64,000 nt of DNA, from assembly GCF_003569765.1 (NCBI RefSeq), contig NZ_QXMG01000013.1, positions 1 to 64,000 of the forward strand. The letters are read 5' to 3'. Shown piece after piece: positions 19,368 to 29,243 of the stretch. Both the position numbers and the translations under genes were made by a program. The notes beneath the pieces were generated by a model, which worked only from the letters and a program-made list of their open reading frames with translations, searched no databases and was not told the DNA's origin. How positions within the stretch are numbered: position 1 is the stretch's first letter; each line of letters opens with the position of its first letter. Source of the DNA: Caldimonas tepidiphila. Lineage in GTDB: Bacteria > Pseudomonadota > Gammaproteobacteria > Burkholderiales > Burkholderiaceae_C.

Positions 19368-20411
19368 ATGAGCACGACCCACGCGATCGAACTCACGACG
19401 CAGGACGGGCAGTCGCTGCGCTTCGGCTGCGCGCCGCAGCAGACGCTGCTCGACGCCGCGGCCGGCGCCGGGCTGCTGCTGCCCTCGCAATGCCGCTCGG
19501 GCAGCTGCGGCGCCTGCCACGCGCATGTCACGCGCGGCGACTACCTGCTCGGCGAGCACAGCCCGCAGGCGCTGTCGGCGGGCGCGGGCGCGGTGCTGAT
19601 GTGCCGCACGCAGCCGCGCAGCGACCTCGCGGTGGCGCTGCCCTGCGAGGCGTCGCGCATCGGGCGCGGCGGCGTCGCGCGGCGCGAGGCGGAGATCGCC
19701 GCGCTCGAGCCGCTGTCGGAGGGCACGGTGCGGCTGCTGCTGCGCCTGAAGCCCGATGCGGACGGCAACGGCGCGACGGCCGAGTTCGAGCCCGGGCAGT
19801 TCGCCGAGCTGGAGCTGCCCGGCGAGGGCCTGCGCCGCGCCTACTCGCTCGCCAACACCGCCAACTGGGCCGGCGAGCTCGAGTTCCTGATCCGGCTGCA
19901 GCCGGGCGGGCGCTTCTCCGGCTGGCTCGGCACGCGCGCGCGCCCCGGCGACACGCTCGTCGTGCACGGCCCGCAGGGCGCCTTCGGGCTGCGCGAGAAC
20001 GGGCTGAGCCCGCGCTGGTTCGTCGCCGGCGGCACCGGGCTCGCGCCGATGCTGTCGATGCTGCGGCGCATGGCCGAGTTCCAGGAGCCGCACGAGGCGC
20101 GGCTGTACTTCGGCGTCGAGCGGGCGGCGGACCTGTTCGCGCTGGCGCAGATCGAGGCGCTGCGCGCGGAGCTGCCGCGGCTGCAGGTGACGCTGTGCGT
20201 GCGGCAGCCCGATGCGCGCTGGTCCGGCTTCACGGGCACGCCGGTGGACGCGCTGCGGCGCGACCTCGCCGGCGCGCAGGGCGCACCGGACATTTACCTC
20301 TGCGGCCCGCCGGGCCTGATCGACGCCGCGCAGGCGGCCGCGCGCGAGCTCGGGGTGCCGGACAGCCGGCTGATCAGCGAGCGCTTCGTCGCTGCAGCCG
20401 CAGCGGGCTGA
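19368..20411 (+). CDS. NADH oxidoreductase for Hcp (Hcr-like), N-terminal ferredoxin
   Basis: A 347-residue reductase with three modules: a plant-type 2Fe-2S ferredoxin at 1-95 (C-R-S-G-S-C-G-A-C plus a later M-C-R-T), an FAD-binding domain at 105-205 (R-x-Y-S-L-A-N) and an NAD-binding domain at 215-340 (G-G-T-G-L-A-P, C-G-P-P-G). It passes electrons from NADH to Hcp. E. coli Hcr has the ferredoxin at the C-terminus; this protein has the BenC/MmoC-like order with the ferredoxin first. The start lies 14 bp after hcp, so they form an operon. It is convergent with the large kinase gene (24 bp apart). An oxygenase reductase is the alternative, but no oxygenase is near. Confidence 0.88.
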   Translation: MSTTHAIELTTQDGQSLRFGCAPQQTLLDAAAGAGLLLPSQCRSGSCGACHAHVTRGDYLLGEHSPQALSAGAGAVLMCRTQPRSDLAVALPCEASRIGRGGVARREAEIAALEPLSEGTVRLLLRLKPDADGNGATAEFEPGQFAELELPGEGLRRAYSLANTANWAGELEFLIRLQPGGRFSGWLGTRARPGDTLVVHGPQGAFGLRENGLSPRWFVAGGTGLAPMLSMLRRMAEFQEPHEARLYFGVERAADLFALAQIEALRAELPRLQVTLCVRQPDARWSGFTGTPVDALRRDLAGAQGAPDIYLCGPPGLIDAAQAAARELGVPDSRLISERFVAAAAAG

Positions 20412-20435
20412 AGCCTTCCCGCGGCCCGGCGCGCC

Positions 20436-23400
20436 TCAGGCCGCCGGGCGCGGGCCCAGCAGCTCGGCGATCAGCGCCGTCAGCGCCTCGAGCGCGACCG
20501 GCTTGACGAGGTGGGCGTCGAAGCCCGCCTCGCGCGTGCGCCGCAGGTCCTCCTCCTGCGCCCAGCCGGTCTGCGCCACCAGCGGCATCGAGCGGCCCCA
20601 GTCGCTGGCACGGATGCGCAGCGCCGCCCCGCAGCCGTCGAGCACCGGCATGCCGATGTCGAGCAGCACCAGGTCCGGGCGCAGCCGCTCGGCCTCGCGC
20701 ACCGCCTGCGCGCCGTCGTGCGCGACATGCACCTCGTGCCCGGCGAGCGTCAGCAGCAGCGCGGTGCTCTCGGCCGCGTCGACGTTGTCGTCGACCACCA
20801 GCAGGCGCAGGCGCGGCAGCGCGGCGCCGGCCGCGGCGGGCGGGACCTCCGCGCCGGCCGCCGGCCCGGCGCCGGGCAGCGGCAGGCGCACGACGAAGGT
20901 GCTGCCGCGGCCCTCGCCCTCGCTGTGCACCTCGACCGAGCCGCCGTGCATCTGCACCAGGCGCCGCACCAGCGTCAGGCCGATGCCCAGGCCGCTGCGC
21001 CCGCCCTCGTCGCCGCGGTCGGCCTGGTAGAACATCTCGAACAGCCGCTCGCTGCCCGCGGGCGCGATGCCGATGCCGTCGTCCTGCACCGAGATCGCGA
21101 GCCCCGCGGCGTCGACGTCGGCACTCAGCCGGATCCGCCCGCCCGGCGGCGTGTACTTGGCCGCGTTGTCCAGCAGGTTCTGCAGCACCTGCACCAGTCG
21201 CACCGGGTCGGCGTCGAGCACGATCTCGGCCTCGGGCAGCGCCAGCTCCAGCCGGTGGCGGTGACGCTCGATCAGCGCCACGCTGCCCTCGACCGCGCCG
21301 TCGACGAGCTCGCGCAGCGTGACGCGCTGGCGGCGCAGCTCGAGCTTGTTCTGCGTCACGCGGCTGAGGTCGAGCAGGTCGTCGATCAGGCGCGCGAGAT
21401 GGCGCACCTGCCGGTCGACCACCTGCGCGCTCCAGGCGAGGTGGGCCTCGCCCAGGCCCTGGAAGCGCAGCAGCTGCGCGGCGTTGCGCAGCGGCCCGAG
21501 CGGGTTGCGCAGCTCGTGCCCGAGCGTCGCGAGGAAGGCCTGCACCGCCGCGTCGGCCTGCTTGAGCGCATGGATGTCGGTCGAGGTGCCGTACCAGCGG
21601 TCCACGCGGCCGTCCGCCCCCGGCACCGGCACCGCGCGGCTCAGGTGCCAGCGGTAGTCGCCGTCGGCCTGCAGCAGCCGGTGCTCGGTCTCGTAGGGCT
21701 GCTGGGCGCGCACGGCCTGCGCCCAGCGGTCCCGGCTGCGCTCGCGGTCCTCCGGGTGCAGCGCGTCCGACCAGCGGCAGCGCCCGCTCTCGTCCTGCGA
21801 GAGGCCGCCGAGGAGCTCGCGCCGGGAGTTGCAGTAGTCGATGTTGCCGGCGGCGTCGGCCTGCCAGACCAGCTGCGGCATCGCGTCGGCGAGCGCACGC
21901 AGGCGCGCCTCGCTCTCGCGCAGCGCCGCCTCCGCCCGCTTCTGCTCGGTGATGTCCTGCACCGTGGCGAAGCCGCTGACGAGCTCGCCGCGCGCGTCGA
22001 ACTCCAGCTCGGCCTTCTGGCGCAGCCACTTCACCTGGGAGCCGACGACGACGCGGTGCTCGAGGTCGTAGGGCTCGCCCCCGGCCGCCGCGGCACGCCA
22101 GCGGGCATCGACGCGCTCCCGGTCCTCGGGATGCACGCGCGCCAGGAAGCCGCGGTGGTTCAGCGGCCGGCCGGGCCGCATGCCGAGGATGCGGTAGGTC
22201 TCGTCCGACCAGTGGCGCAGGCGGCGGCGCACGTCGAAGCGCCAGCTGCCGACGCGGGCGACCGCCTGGGCGCGGCGCAGGTCGGACATCGTGTCCTGCA
22301 GCGACTGCTCGGTGGCCTTGCGCTCGGTGATGTCGGCGATGAGGCCGTGCCGCACCAGCACCGAGGCGCCGTCGCGCTGCTCGATCACGAGCCGGGTCTG
22401 CACCGCGAGCCAGCGCACGCGCCCGCCGGGATCGAGCACCCGGTACTCGATGCGCTGCCCCTCGCTGCCGATGCGCTGGTGCTTCGCGCCGGCGATGTAG
22501 TGCTCGACGCGGGGGCGGTCCTCGGGATGCACTCGCTCCAGCAGGGCCGCGACCGGCACGTCGGCCCGGTCCAGCGCGTAGAGGGTCTGGGCCCGCTCGT
22601 CGAGGTGGTAGATGTCCGAGTCCAGCAGTTCGCGCCGCCAGCTGCCGAGCTGCCCGACATCGAGCGCCATGCGGTGCTGCTCCTCGCGGCGGCTCAGCTC
22701 CCGCTCGAAATGCAGGCGTTTCCAGGCGAGCGACACGAAGTGGCACACGGTCTGGAAGAACTCGGCCTCGTCGGGCGTGAAGGCCTCGCGCCGGGTGCTG
22801 GCCAGCGCGAAGGTGCCGAGCAGGCGACCGTTGCGCCCGAGCAGGGGCTGGCCCATGTAGGCTCGGCCGCCGATCGAGCGCAGGAAGGCCGCGTCCTCGT
22901 GCTGCGCGACATGCGCCGCCCCGACCGACAGGGGCCGGGAGGTGGCGGCCACCGCCCCGCACAGCGCTTCGCCGAACTTGCGCGGCCGCATCGTCTCCCG
23001 CAGCCCGGCCGGGATGCCGAAGCCGGCCACCAGGTGCAGCACGCCCGCCGGCGTATCGGCGCGGTAGTTGAAGCAGATGTCGGCGTCCAGGTGCGCGGCG
23101 ATGCGCTCGAAGACGGCGCGGGCGAGCGAGGCCTCGTCCTGGTTGGTCTGCAGCATGCTGGAGCTGAGCTCGAGCAGCAGCGCCTGGCGTTCGGCGAGCC
23201 GCGCGAGCCGCTCCTCGCTGGCGCGGCGCTGCCGCAGGTCCCAGCCGATGCCGAGCCGCATGTCCTCCGACAGGTGCACGCGCGTCCATTCGCAGGGAAT
23301 GCGCGTGCCGTCCTTCGCGGTGGCGCTCCACTCGCGCCAGCCGGGCTCGCAGGACCGGCCGAAGGCCAGCACCTCCCCGCGTTCGACGGGGTCGGGATAG

Positions 23401-24344
23401 AGCCGCGCGAGGAAGTCGCCCTCGTTGGCCTCGGCCGAGTTCCAGCCGAGCACGGTCTCGAAATGGCGGTTGAGCGTGAAGGTCCCGCCCTTCGGGTCGT
23501 ACAGCGACAGCATCATCGGGATGCTGTCGAGCGTGCGCTGCAGCAGCTCGCGCTCGCGCGCGCGCCTGAGCTCGCCCTCCTTGCGCGACGTGATGTCGGT
23601 GCAGACGCCGACGACGCGCACCAGGCGCCCGCGCTCGTCGAACTGGCCGCGGGCCTGGTCGAGCAGCCAGAGCTCGCCGCCCTCCGGCAGGCAGACCCGG
23701 AACTCGAGGCTGTAGGCGGGTTGCTCCGGCCGCAGCGCCTCCATGGCCGAGATGAGGGCCTGCCGGTCCTGCGGGTGGACGCGCTCGAGGAATTCGCTGC
23801 TCGGCGCATCGGCCGGCAGGCCGAGCAGGCGCGTCAGGTAGCCCTGGCGGCTCACCTGCCCGCTCGCGGGCTCGTACTCGAACACCTCCATGCGCGCCGC
23901 CTGCAGGGCCCGGCGCAGCCGGCCCTCCTGGCGGCGCAGCAGCGCGGCCTCGTCGTGCCCGTGCCCGCCGGACTCGTCGACCACCGCGACGAAGTGCTCG
24001 GGCCGGCCCGCGGCATTGCGATGCAGGCTGAGCGACAGGCGGGTCGCGACCGCCCGGCCGCCCGGGCGCACCAGTCGCATCTCCATCGCGCAGCGCGCGC
24101 GCTCCCCGCTCAGCAGCCGCAACGACTGGCGGGAGAGGAGGAACAGGTCGTCCCGGGGCACGACGCGCTCCGCGGACAGCCCCAGAAGCTCGCCCTGCTC
24201 GCGGCCGCTGAGCTCGCAGAACCGGGCATTGACGCGCAGCAGGCGGCCATCGCAACTCACGTGCGCCACGCCCACCGGCAGGGCCGCGAAGGCCGCGTCG
24301 AATTGGAGATCGATTCCGCTGTCGCGCGTTTCGGTTTGCTGCAC
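20436..24344 (-). CDS. Large multi-PAS/GAF hybrid histidine kinase
   Basis: A soluble kinase of about 1302 residues. Serial PAS domains occupy the N-terminal 300 residues, a GAF domain follows near 370-530 ([20 protein letters not shown]), then three or four more PAS/PAC units, each ending in a D-I-T-E-R/Q-K motif. HisKA has His943 in L-G-H-E-L-R-N-P-L, the HATPase has N-L-L-D-N-A-A-K-Y and G-L-G-I-G-L, and a C-terminal receiver has Asp1229 in L-L-D-I-G-M-P. The start is uncertain. GTG 24344 follows GGAAAAG and lies downstream of a perfect Fnr/Dnr box at 24429-24442. A TTG at 24458 would place that box inside the gene. It faces hcp/hcr, so a role in NO or redox response is plausible. No partner regulator is adjacent. 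Confidence 0.88.
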   Translation of the reverse strand: MQQTETRDSGIDLQFDAAFAALPVGVAHVSCDGRLLRVNARFCELSGREQGELLGLSAERVVPRDDLFLLSRQSLRLLSGERARCAMEMRLVRPGGRAVATRLSLSLHRNAAGRPEHFVAVVDESGGHGHDEAALLRRQEGRLRRALQAARMEVFEYEPASGQVSRQGYLTRLLGLPADAPSSEFLERVHPQDRQALISAMEALRPEQPAYSLEFRVCLPEGGELWLLDQARGQFDERGRLVRVVGVCTDITSRKEGELRRARERELLQRTLDSIPMMLSLYDPKGGTFTLNRHFETVLGWNSAEANEGDFLARLYPDPVERGEVLAFGRSCEPGWREWSATAKDGTRIPCEWTRVHLSEDMRLGIGWDLRQRRASEERLARLAERQALLLELSSSMLQTNQDEASLARAVFERIAAHLDADICFNYRADTPAGVLHLVAGFGIPAGLRETMRPRKFGEALCGAVAATSRPLSVGAAHVAQHEDAAFLRSIGGRAYMGQPLLGRNGRLLGTFALASTRREAFTPDEAEFFQTVCHFVSLAWKRLHFERELSRREEQHRMALDVGQLGSWRRELLDSDIYHLDERAQTLYALDRADVPVAALLERVHPEDRPRVEHYIAGAKHQRIGSEGQRIEYRVLDPGGRVRWLAVQTRLVIEQRDGASVLVRHGLIADITERKATEQSLQDTMSDLRRAQAVARVGSWRFDVRRRLRHWSDETYRILGMRPGRPLNHRGFLARVHPEDRERVDARWRAAAAGGEPYDLEHRVVVGSQVKWLRQKAELEFDARGELVSGFATVQDITEQKRAEAALRESEARLRALADAMPQLVWQADAAGNIDYCNSRRELLGGLSQDESGRCRWSDALHPEDRERSRDRWAQAVRAQQPYETEHRLLQADGDYRWHLSRAVPVPGADGRVDRWYGTSTDIHALKQADAAVQAFLATLGHELRNPLGPLRNAAQLLRFQGLGEAHLAWSAQVVDRQVRHLARLIDDLLDLSRVTQNKLELRRQRVTLRELVDGAVEGSVALIERHRHRLELALPEAEIVLDADPVRLVQVLQNLLDNAAKYTPPGGRIRLSADVDAAGLAISVQDDGIGIAPAGSERLFEMFYQADRGDEGGRSGLGIGLTLVRRLVQMHGGSVEVHSEGEGRGSTFVVRLPLPGAGPAAGAEVPPAAAGAALPRLRLLVVDDNVDAAESTALLLTLAGHEVHVAHDGAQAVREAERLRPDLVLLDIGMPVLDGCGAALRIRASDWGRSMPLVAQTGWAQEEDLRRTREAGFDAHLVKPVALEALTALIAELLGPRPAA

Positions 24345-24428
24345 GATCTTTTCCAGTCGCAGGTCTGGGGAAGAGGCAAGGGGCGCTGCGCCGGAAAAGC
24401 CGTGTGAACCAGTCCTTGCCGAGCTGCT

Positions 24429-24442
24429 TTGATGTAGATCAA
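24429..24442. promoter_or_regulatory. Perfect Fnr/Dnr-type box upstream of the large kinase gene
   Basis: TTGAT-GTAG-ATCAA matches all ten conserved consensus positions. It lies in an AT-richer 242-bp gap between the helicase and kinase genes, 85 bp upstream of the GTG start. It is the best Fnr/Dnr match in the window, and the regulator at 16838 has the matching E-x-x-S-R recognition helix. Confidence 0.75.
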
Positions 24443-24530
24443 ACAGCTTTTTCGGCAACTCTACCGTAAATTTTTCCCTTCAAATCGCGAGGCAACCCGG
24501 ATAAGTTACAAGAAGAAACGATCGAGTTCC

Positions 24531-24562
24531 CGGCCCGGCCCGGCCCGGCCCGTCCCGGGACG
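24531..24562. repeat. CGGCC tandem repeat and adjoining palindrome
   Basis: Four tandem copies of CGGCC (24531-24550) are followed at once by the perfect palindrome CGTCCCGGGACG (24551-24562), 24 bp beyond the stop of the helicase gene. There is no T-run on either side, so it is not a classical Rho-independent terminator, although it may fold strongly. Confidence 0.6.
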
Positions 24563-24586
24563 CGAACGCGCCGTGCCGGCCCGGGC

Positions 24587-26764
24587 TCAGCCCGCGGGCT
24601 TCGCCGCCGCTGCGCGCGCCGCGAACTCCGCGCGCAGCGCCTTGAGCTTCTCGCGCGGGTCCTCCTTGGCGGTCTTCTCGTCGAGCTTCATCTCCTTGAT
24701 GAAGCGGCTCGGGACGCCCTGCACGAACTCGCGGCCCTTCTTGCGGCGCTTGAGCAGGCTGACCGCGAGCGTCTGGCGCGCGCGCGTGATGCCCACGTAC
24801 ATCAGCCGCCGCTCCTCCTCGAGCCGCTCGGGCGTCATCTCGTCGTCCTCGCTCCTGAAGGGCAGCAGCCCCTCGTTGACGCCGACGAGCACCACGTGCG
24901 GCCATTCCAGCCCCTTGGAGGCGTGCAGCGTCGAGAGCGTCACGACGTTCTGCTCGGTGCCGCGCTCGGCGAGGCTCAGGATCACCGAGATGCTCTGCGC
25001 GACGTCGAGCACGCTCTTGGTCTCGGTCTGCACCGTCATGCCGCCGTCGTTCTCGATCTCGCCGCCGCAGCGCCGCGCCACCCAGTCGATGAAGTCGAGC
25101 ACGTTGCTCCAGCGGCTCGCGGCGAGCTTCTCGTTCTCCTCGCTGTCGTAGAGGTGCTGCTCGTAGCCGATGTCCTTGAGCCACTCGAGCAGCACCGGCT
25201 TGGCGGCCTCGGAACCCGTGGTGTGGCGGAAGCGGTACTCGAGGTCGTTCACGTAGCGGCCGAACTCGTGCAGCGAGCCGAGCGCGCGGTCCTTGAGCAC
25301 CGAGGCCAGCGAGTCGGCGAACAGCGCCTCGTACAGGCTCACCTTCCACTTGCCGGCGAACTCGCCCAGGGACCCGAGCGTCTGGTGGCCGATGCCGCGC
25401 TTCGGGGTGGTGACCGCGCGCAGGAAGGCGGGGTCGTCGTCGTGGTTGACGAGCAGGCGCAGCCAGGCGCACAGGTCCTTGATCTCGGCGCGGTCGAAGA
25501 AGCTCTGTCCGCCCGAGACCTTGTAGGGGATCTGCGCGCGGCGCAGCGCCTGCTCGAAGATGCGCGCCTGGTGGTTGGCGCGGTAGAGGATCGCGAAGTC
25601 GCTCCACTCCACCGGCTTGGCCGCGCCGTCGGCGCCGGTGGGCCCTGCGCCGCGGATGCCCTGGATGCGCGCGACCGCGCGCTCGGCCTCGTGCTCCTCG
25701 TTGTCGCACTCGACCACGCGCACCGGCTCGCCGTCGCCGTACTCGCTCCAGAGCTTCTTGTCGAACAGCTTCGGGTTCGCGGCGATGACGTTGTTCGCCG
25801 CGCGCAGGATGTTGCCGGTGGAGCGGTAGTTCTGCTCCAGCGGGATCACCTGCAGCTGCGGGTACTCCTGCGGCAGGCGGCGCAGGTTGTCGATCGTGGC
25901 GCCGCGCCAGCCGTAGATCGACTGGTCGTCGTCGCCCACCGCGGTGAACATCGCGCGCTCGCCGACCAGCAGCTTGAGCAGCTCGTACTGCGTCGCGTTG
26001 GTGTCCTGGTACTCGTCGACCAGCACGTAGCGCAGCGTGCGCTGCCACTTCTCGCGCGCCTCCGCGTCGCGCGCGAGCAGCGCCGTCGGCAGCCCGATCA
26101 GGTCGTCGAAGTCCACCGCCTGGTAGGCGTTCAACCGCTCCTGGTAGCGCTGCATCACGCGCGCGGCGACCACCTCGTCGTCGTTGGAGGCCCCCCGCTC
26201 GGCCTGCTCGGCGGTGAGGCCCTGGTTCTTCCACAGGCTGATGGTCCACTGCCAGCGGCGGGCGGTCGCGGCGTCGCTGGTGCCGCCGGCCTCGCGCAGG
26301 ATGCCGAGCACGTCGTCGCTGTCGAGGATCGAGAACTTGTCCTTGAGCCCGAGGCGGTGGCCGTCCTCGCGCAGGATGCGCACGCCGAGCGAGTGGAAGG
26401 TGGAGATGACGAGGTGCTGCGCGGCGCGCGCGCCGACCAGGGCCTTGGCGCGCTCGCGCATCTCCTGCGCGGCCTTGTTCGTGAAGGTGATGGCGGCGAT
26501 CTGCGCCGGCGCGTAGCCGGCGTCGAGCAGGCGGCCGATCTTGGTGGTGATGACGCGCGTCTTGCCGGAGCCGGCGCCGGCGAGCACGAGACAGGGGCCC
26601 TGCAGGTAGTGCACGGCCTGGAGCTGGGCGGTATTGAGCGAGGCGGAGGACACGGGGGGCGGAGGCTGAGGAAGGCGGGGGGACGCCGGCCGCGCGGGCG
26701 CGACGCCGCGGGAACGGCGCGGGGCCGGCCGCGCCGGGGGCGGGCGGTCCGGACGGGCGGCCAT
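24587..26764 (-). CDS. rep: Rep/UvrD-family ATP-dependent DNA helicase
   Basis: A 725-residue superfamily 1A helicase (E. coli Rep is 673). Motif I is G-A-G-S-G-K-T-R-V, with the upstream Q-motif region LNTAQLQAVHYLQGPCLVLA. Motif II is in VDEYQDTN, motif III in GDDDQSIYGWRGA, motif IV near QNYRST, and motifs V/VI as T-L-H-A-S-K-G-L-E-W and Y-V-G-I-T-R-A-R. Rep unwinds 3'-5' and clears proteins ahead of replication forks. The ATG at 26764 adds a 37-residue Pro/Arg-rich leader. GTG 26653 would give an N-terminus like E. coli Rep and is an equally good start. PcrA/UvrD is the alternative name; the short C-terminus favours Rep. Confidence 0.88.
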   Translation of the reverse strand: MAARPDRPPPARPAPRRSRGVAPARPASPRLPQPPPPVSSASLNTAQLQAVHYLQGPCLVLAGAGSGKTRVITTKIGRLLDAGYAPAQIAAITFTNKAAQEMRERAKALVGARAAQHLVISTFHSLGVRILREDGHRLGLKDKFSILDSDDVLGILREAGGTSDAATARRWQWTISLWKNQGLTAEQAERGASNDDEVVAARVMQRYQERLNAYQAVDFDDLIGLPTALLARDAEAREKWQRTLRYVLVDEYQDTNATQYELLKLLVGERAMFTAVGDDDQSIYGWRGATIDNLRRLPQEYPQLQVIPLEQNYRSTGNILRAANNVIAANPKLFDKKLWSEYGDGEPVRVVECDNEEHEAERAVARIQGIRGAGPTGADGAAKPVEWSDFAILYRANHQARIFEQALRRAQIPYKVSGGQSFFDRAEIKDLCAWLRLLVNHDDDPAFLRAVTTPKRGIGHQTLGSLGEFAGKWKVSLYEALFADSLASVLKDRALGSLHEFGRYVNDLEYRFRHTTGSEAAKPVLLEWLKDIGYEQHLYDSEENEKLAASRWSNVLDFIDWVARRCGGEIENDGGMTVQTETKSVLDVAQSISVILSLAERGTEQNVVTLSTLHASKGLEWPHVVLVGVNEGLLPFRSEDDEMTPERLEEERRLMYVGITRARQTLAVSLLKRRKKGREFVQGVPSRFIKEMKLDEKTAKEDPREKLKALRAEFAARAAAAKPAG

Positions 26765-26863
26765 GATAGCGAAGGCCCGCCCGGCGCGGCGCGGGATGCC
26801 GGCCCGCGCGGCCGGCGCGCGCCGACGGCTTGCGCCCGCGCGTGATCTGTGCCACGGCGGCGC

Positions 26864-26890
26864 AAAAAAAGACGGGCCTCGCGGCCCGTC
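26864..26890 (-). terminator. Rho-independent terminator of the long YsnF gene
   Basis: On the minus strand an 8-bp stem (GACGGGCC/GGCCCGTC, loop GCGA) is followed by seven T. It lies 49 bp after the stop codon at 26939 and separates this gene from the helicase. Confidence 0.85.
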
Positions 26891-26938
26891 GAAGACGTCA
26901 CCCTGACGTCAGCGTCAATCCGGTTCGCGTGTTCCTCT

Positions 26939-28501
26939 TCAGCTCTTGGCACGCTCCCAGGCGTGGCGCACCGCACCCTTCACGCGCTCCCAGGTGCTGC
27001 CGCCGGCACTGCCGGCATGCTGGCGTTCCCAGTCGCTGCGCGCGCTGGTTTCGATGGTGTCCCAGTCCTGGCCCTTGTAGCGCGAGTCGGTGGCGATGTG
27101 GCTGCCGTAGCGGTAGGCCGGCTCGTACTCGTCGTAGACCGCGCCCATGTGCGAGTAGTTGCGGTCGAAGTGGTCGCGGTAGGCGGAGGCATGCGTGTCG
27201 TGGCTGCGGTCCAGGCCGCCGCCCGTGCCGCGCTCCCAGGCGTGGCGCACCGAGTCCTTCATGCGGTCCCAGGTGCTGCCGGGGTGGCGCGTCTCCCAGT
27301 CGCGGCGCACCTCGGGCTCGATCGCGGCCCAGTCGCGCCCGCGATAGCGCTCGTCGCGCGCCAGCGAGTGGCCGTAGCGGTAGGCCGGGTCGTGGTCGTC
27401 GTAGCTGCCGCCCATCGACGCGTAGTGCTGGTTCCAGTGCTCGCGGTAGCGCAGCGCGTCGGCGTCGTAGTCAGCGTCGCCGCGCATGCCGTTCGCAAGG
27501 CCCGCGCCGTCCATGCGCTGCACCTCGACCTCGGTGTGGCGCACCGTGTCGTTGATCTCCTGCGTGTCGTGCCGCACCTCCTTGCCGACCACCACTTCCT
27601 CGACCACGTGCGCGGTCTTGCTCACGACGGCCTTCTCGGCGGTCTCGCGCACCTCGATGGTCCGATCCTGGAACGCGGCGGCATCGGCATCGGCATCGCC
27701 CAGCGGGCGATCGACTGGGCGGCGCTCGACGACCGCGCGCTCGCTGCGCAGGTCGACCGACTCGTGCACCGGCTGCTCGACGACGCGGGTGTAGACCCGC
27801 ACGCCGCCCTGCTCCACCATGCGCTTGCCGATCTCGAGGTCCTCCTGCACCACCGGCACGACGTTCTCCTGCATCGTGCGGCCCGCGGTATCGCCGCGCA
27901 TGTCGGCCATGTCGCTGCGCATCTCGGTCGTGCCGCTGCTCATGCCGGTCGTGCCGCTGCTCATGCCGCCGCCCATCGCCGTCCCGGTCGTGCCCATCGT
28001 GGTGCCGTCCGCCATCGCGCTGTCGCCGGTGTCGCCGCGCCTCCCGGAGGTGGTGCTGACACGGTCGGCGGAGTAGGCCGGGCTCACGCCCTCGTCGAAG
28101 CCGCTCCAGCCGGTCGAGCGCCACTCGCTCACGCGCTGGTCGAGGTCGATCGCGCCGGCGTTCTTCAGCTGGCGGCACACCTCGGTGACCTGCGTCTCCT
28201 CGTCGACGTCCACCGCCACCACCGCGCCGCCGCGCTTGATCGTCTCGGCATAGTGGCCCAGGTCCTCGTGGTCCCGGTCGGGACCGAAGACCTCGGAGAA
28301 GAAGCTGCGCACCTTGGACATCACTCCGGGGCTGCCGTGCGTGTCGCCGGCATCGCTGCCGGAGGTGCGGTAGCCGCTGTCGGCCTCCTCGGTCGCCTGC
28401 ACGTGGATGTGGTCGCGCTCGATACCCTGCGAGGCCAGGTAGTCGGCGGCCCGTTGCGCGGCGCTGTACTCGTCGAATGCACCCACGACGGTCTGTCTCA
28501 T
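26939..28501 (-). CDS. YsnF/DUF2382 stress protein with tandem C-terminal repeats
   Basis: A 520-residue acidic soluble protein in four parts. Residues 1-115 resemble the N-terminal domain of general-stress GsiB/YflT-type proteins (VVGAFDEYSAAQRAADYLASQG). A Met/Gly/Thr-rich linker spans 160-210. Residues 211-330 are a YsnF/AvaK (DUF2382) domain (V-P-V-V-Q-E-D-L-E-I-G-K, V-R-V-Y-T-R-V-V-E-Q-P-V). The C-terminus has two copies of a 75-residue unit at 352-424 and 441-517, each with A-Y-R-Y-G, R-Y-x-G-x-D-W and V-R-H-A-W-E-R. AAGGAG precedes the ATG at 28501. A second DUF2382 gene lies upstream in the same direction. Such genes are often linked to photosynthetic, desiccation or oxidative stress regulons; no activity is known. 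Confidence 0.85.
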   Translation of the reverse strand: MRQTVVGAFDEYSAAQRAADYLASQGIERDHIHVQATEEADSGYRTSGSDAGDTHGSPGVMSKVRSFFSEVFGPDRDHEDLGHYAETIKRGGAVVAVDVDEETQVTEVCRQLKNAGAIDLDQRVSEWRSTGWSGFDEGVSPAYSADRVSTTSGRRGDTGDSAMADGTTMGTTGTAMGGGMSSGTTGMSSGTTEMRSDMADMRGDTAGRTMQENVVPVVQEDLEIGKRMVEQGGVRVYTRVVEQPVHESVDLRSERAVVERRPVDRPLGDADADAAAFQDRTIEVRETAEKAVVSKTAHVVEEVVVGKEVRHDTQEINDTVRHTEVEVQRMDGAGLANGMRGDADYDADALRYREHWNQHYASMGGSYDDHDPAYRYGHSLARDERYRGRDWAAIEPEVRRDWETRHPGSTWDRMKDSVRHAWERGTGGGLDRSHDTHASAYRDHFDRNYSHMGAVYDEYEPAYRYGSHIATDSRYKGQDWDTIETSARSDWERQHAGSAGGSTWERVKGAVRHAWERAKS

Positions 28502-28602
28502 TTCAAGCTCCTTTGCGTTCCCGACCGGCGCCACGGAGGGCGAGCGGTCCTTTGCGGGCAAAGCCGTGCCCACACCTGCGTCCTGCCTGTCGATGTCCGT
28601 CT

Positions 28603-29100
28603 TCACGCCGCGCCGGGCGGCGGCGTCTCCTGTCCGGCCCCGGGCGCGGTGCTCTCGGGCTCGGGCTGCCAGCTGCCGTCGGGCTGCCGGCGCTCGACCA
28701 CGGCGACCTCGCGACGCAGGCGCACCTGCTGCTCGCGGGTCTCGCGCATCGCCTGGCGCGAGAGGCGGATCTCCTCCTTCAGGACGAGCCGCATCTCGAC
28801 CACCGGCACCTCTTCGTACACCGGCACCACCCACTCGTCGCCGTCCTGGTGCGGCGGCTGCCGCTCCGGGACCTCGCGGCCGACGGGCACGCGGCGCACG
28901 CCGGCCTGCTCGCTCAGCAACTCCACGGGCACGGTCTCGGTCGTTTCCTGCACCTCGATCCGTACCCGCACGGCGCCGGTCTCCTGCTGCTGTCGCGAGA
29001 CCTCCAGCCGCTCCTCGACGAGGGGCAGCACCGCCTCGGTCCGCGAGGGCTGCGGCGGCGAGGACTCCGCGACGGAACGGGCATCGACAGGCTGGGACAT
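28603..29100 (-). CDS. YsnF/DUF2382 domain protein
   Basis: A 165-residue protein made almost entirely of a YsnF/AvaK (DUF2382) domain: V-L-P-L-V-E-E-R-L-E-V-S-R near 25 and the R-V-P-V-G-R-E-V-P stretch near 70, with a V-P-V-Y-E-E-V-P-V-V-E repeat near 92. It is highly charged (Glu/Arg), with no signal peptide or membrane segment. The start at 29100 (M-S-Q-P) is where homology begins; the longer in-frame leader is low complexity. It lies 101 bp upstream of the longer DUF2382 gene, and both may share the promoter that carries a 20-bp palindrome at 29189-29208. Function unknown. Confidence 0.8.
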   Translation of the reverse strand: MSQPVDARSVAESSPPQPSRTEAVLPLVEERLEVSRQQQETGAVRVRIEVQETTETVPVELLSEQAGVRRVPVGREVPERQPPHQDGDEWVVPVYEEVPVVEMRLVLKEEIRLSRQAMRETREQQVRLRREVAVVERRQPDGSWQPEPESTAPGAGQETPPPGAA

Positions 29101-29188
29101 GGAAGGAGTTCGGCAAGCGGGGTGCCCGCGCGGCCGGGCCCCGGCCGGGAAGGCGCACTCGGCGCGGGCGCCGGCCGCACGATGCAGC

Positions 29189-29208
29189 AATTGCACTGCG
29201 GTGCAATT
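29189..29208. promoter_or_regulatory. 20-bp perfect palindrome in a divergent promoter
   Basis: AATTGCAC-TGCG-GTGCAATT is an exact inverted repeat with 8-bp arms and a 4-bp centre. It lies between the divergent YsnF (start 29100) and PAP2 (start 29244) genes and is AT-rich in a very GC-rich setting. It looks like an operator for a dimeric regulator; I do not recognise the family. Confidence 0.65.
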
Positions 29209-29243
29209 CCGGGTCAGGCCCGGGTGCCGCAGAATCGGGCCGC

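Noticed and set aside
20511-24407. A 1298-codon plus-strand open frame opposite the large kinase gene
   Set aside because: It is a GC-driven shadow: His/Arg/Leu-rich, no domains, while the minus strand holds clear PAS, GAF, HisKA, HATPase and receiver motifs.
24531-24550. CGGCC x4 as a CRISPR-like or mobile-element repeat
   Set aside because: Five-base units without spacers are simple slippage repeats; no array, transposase or target duplication is present.
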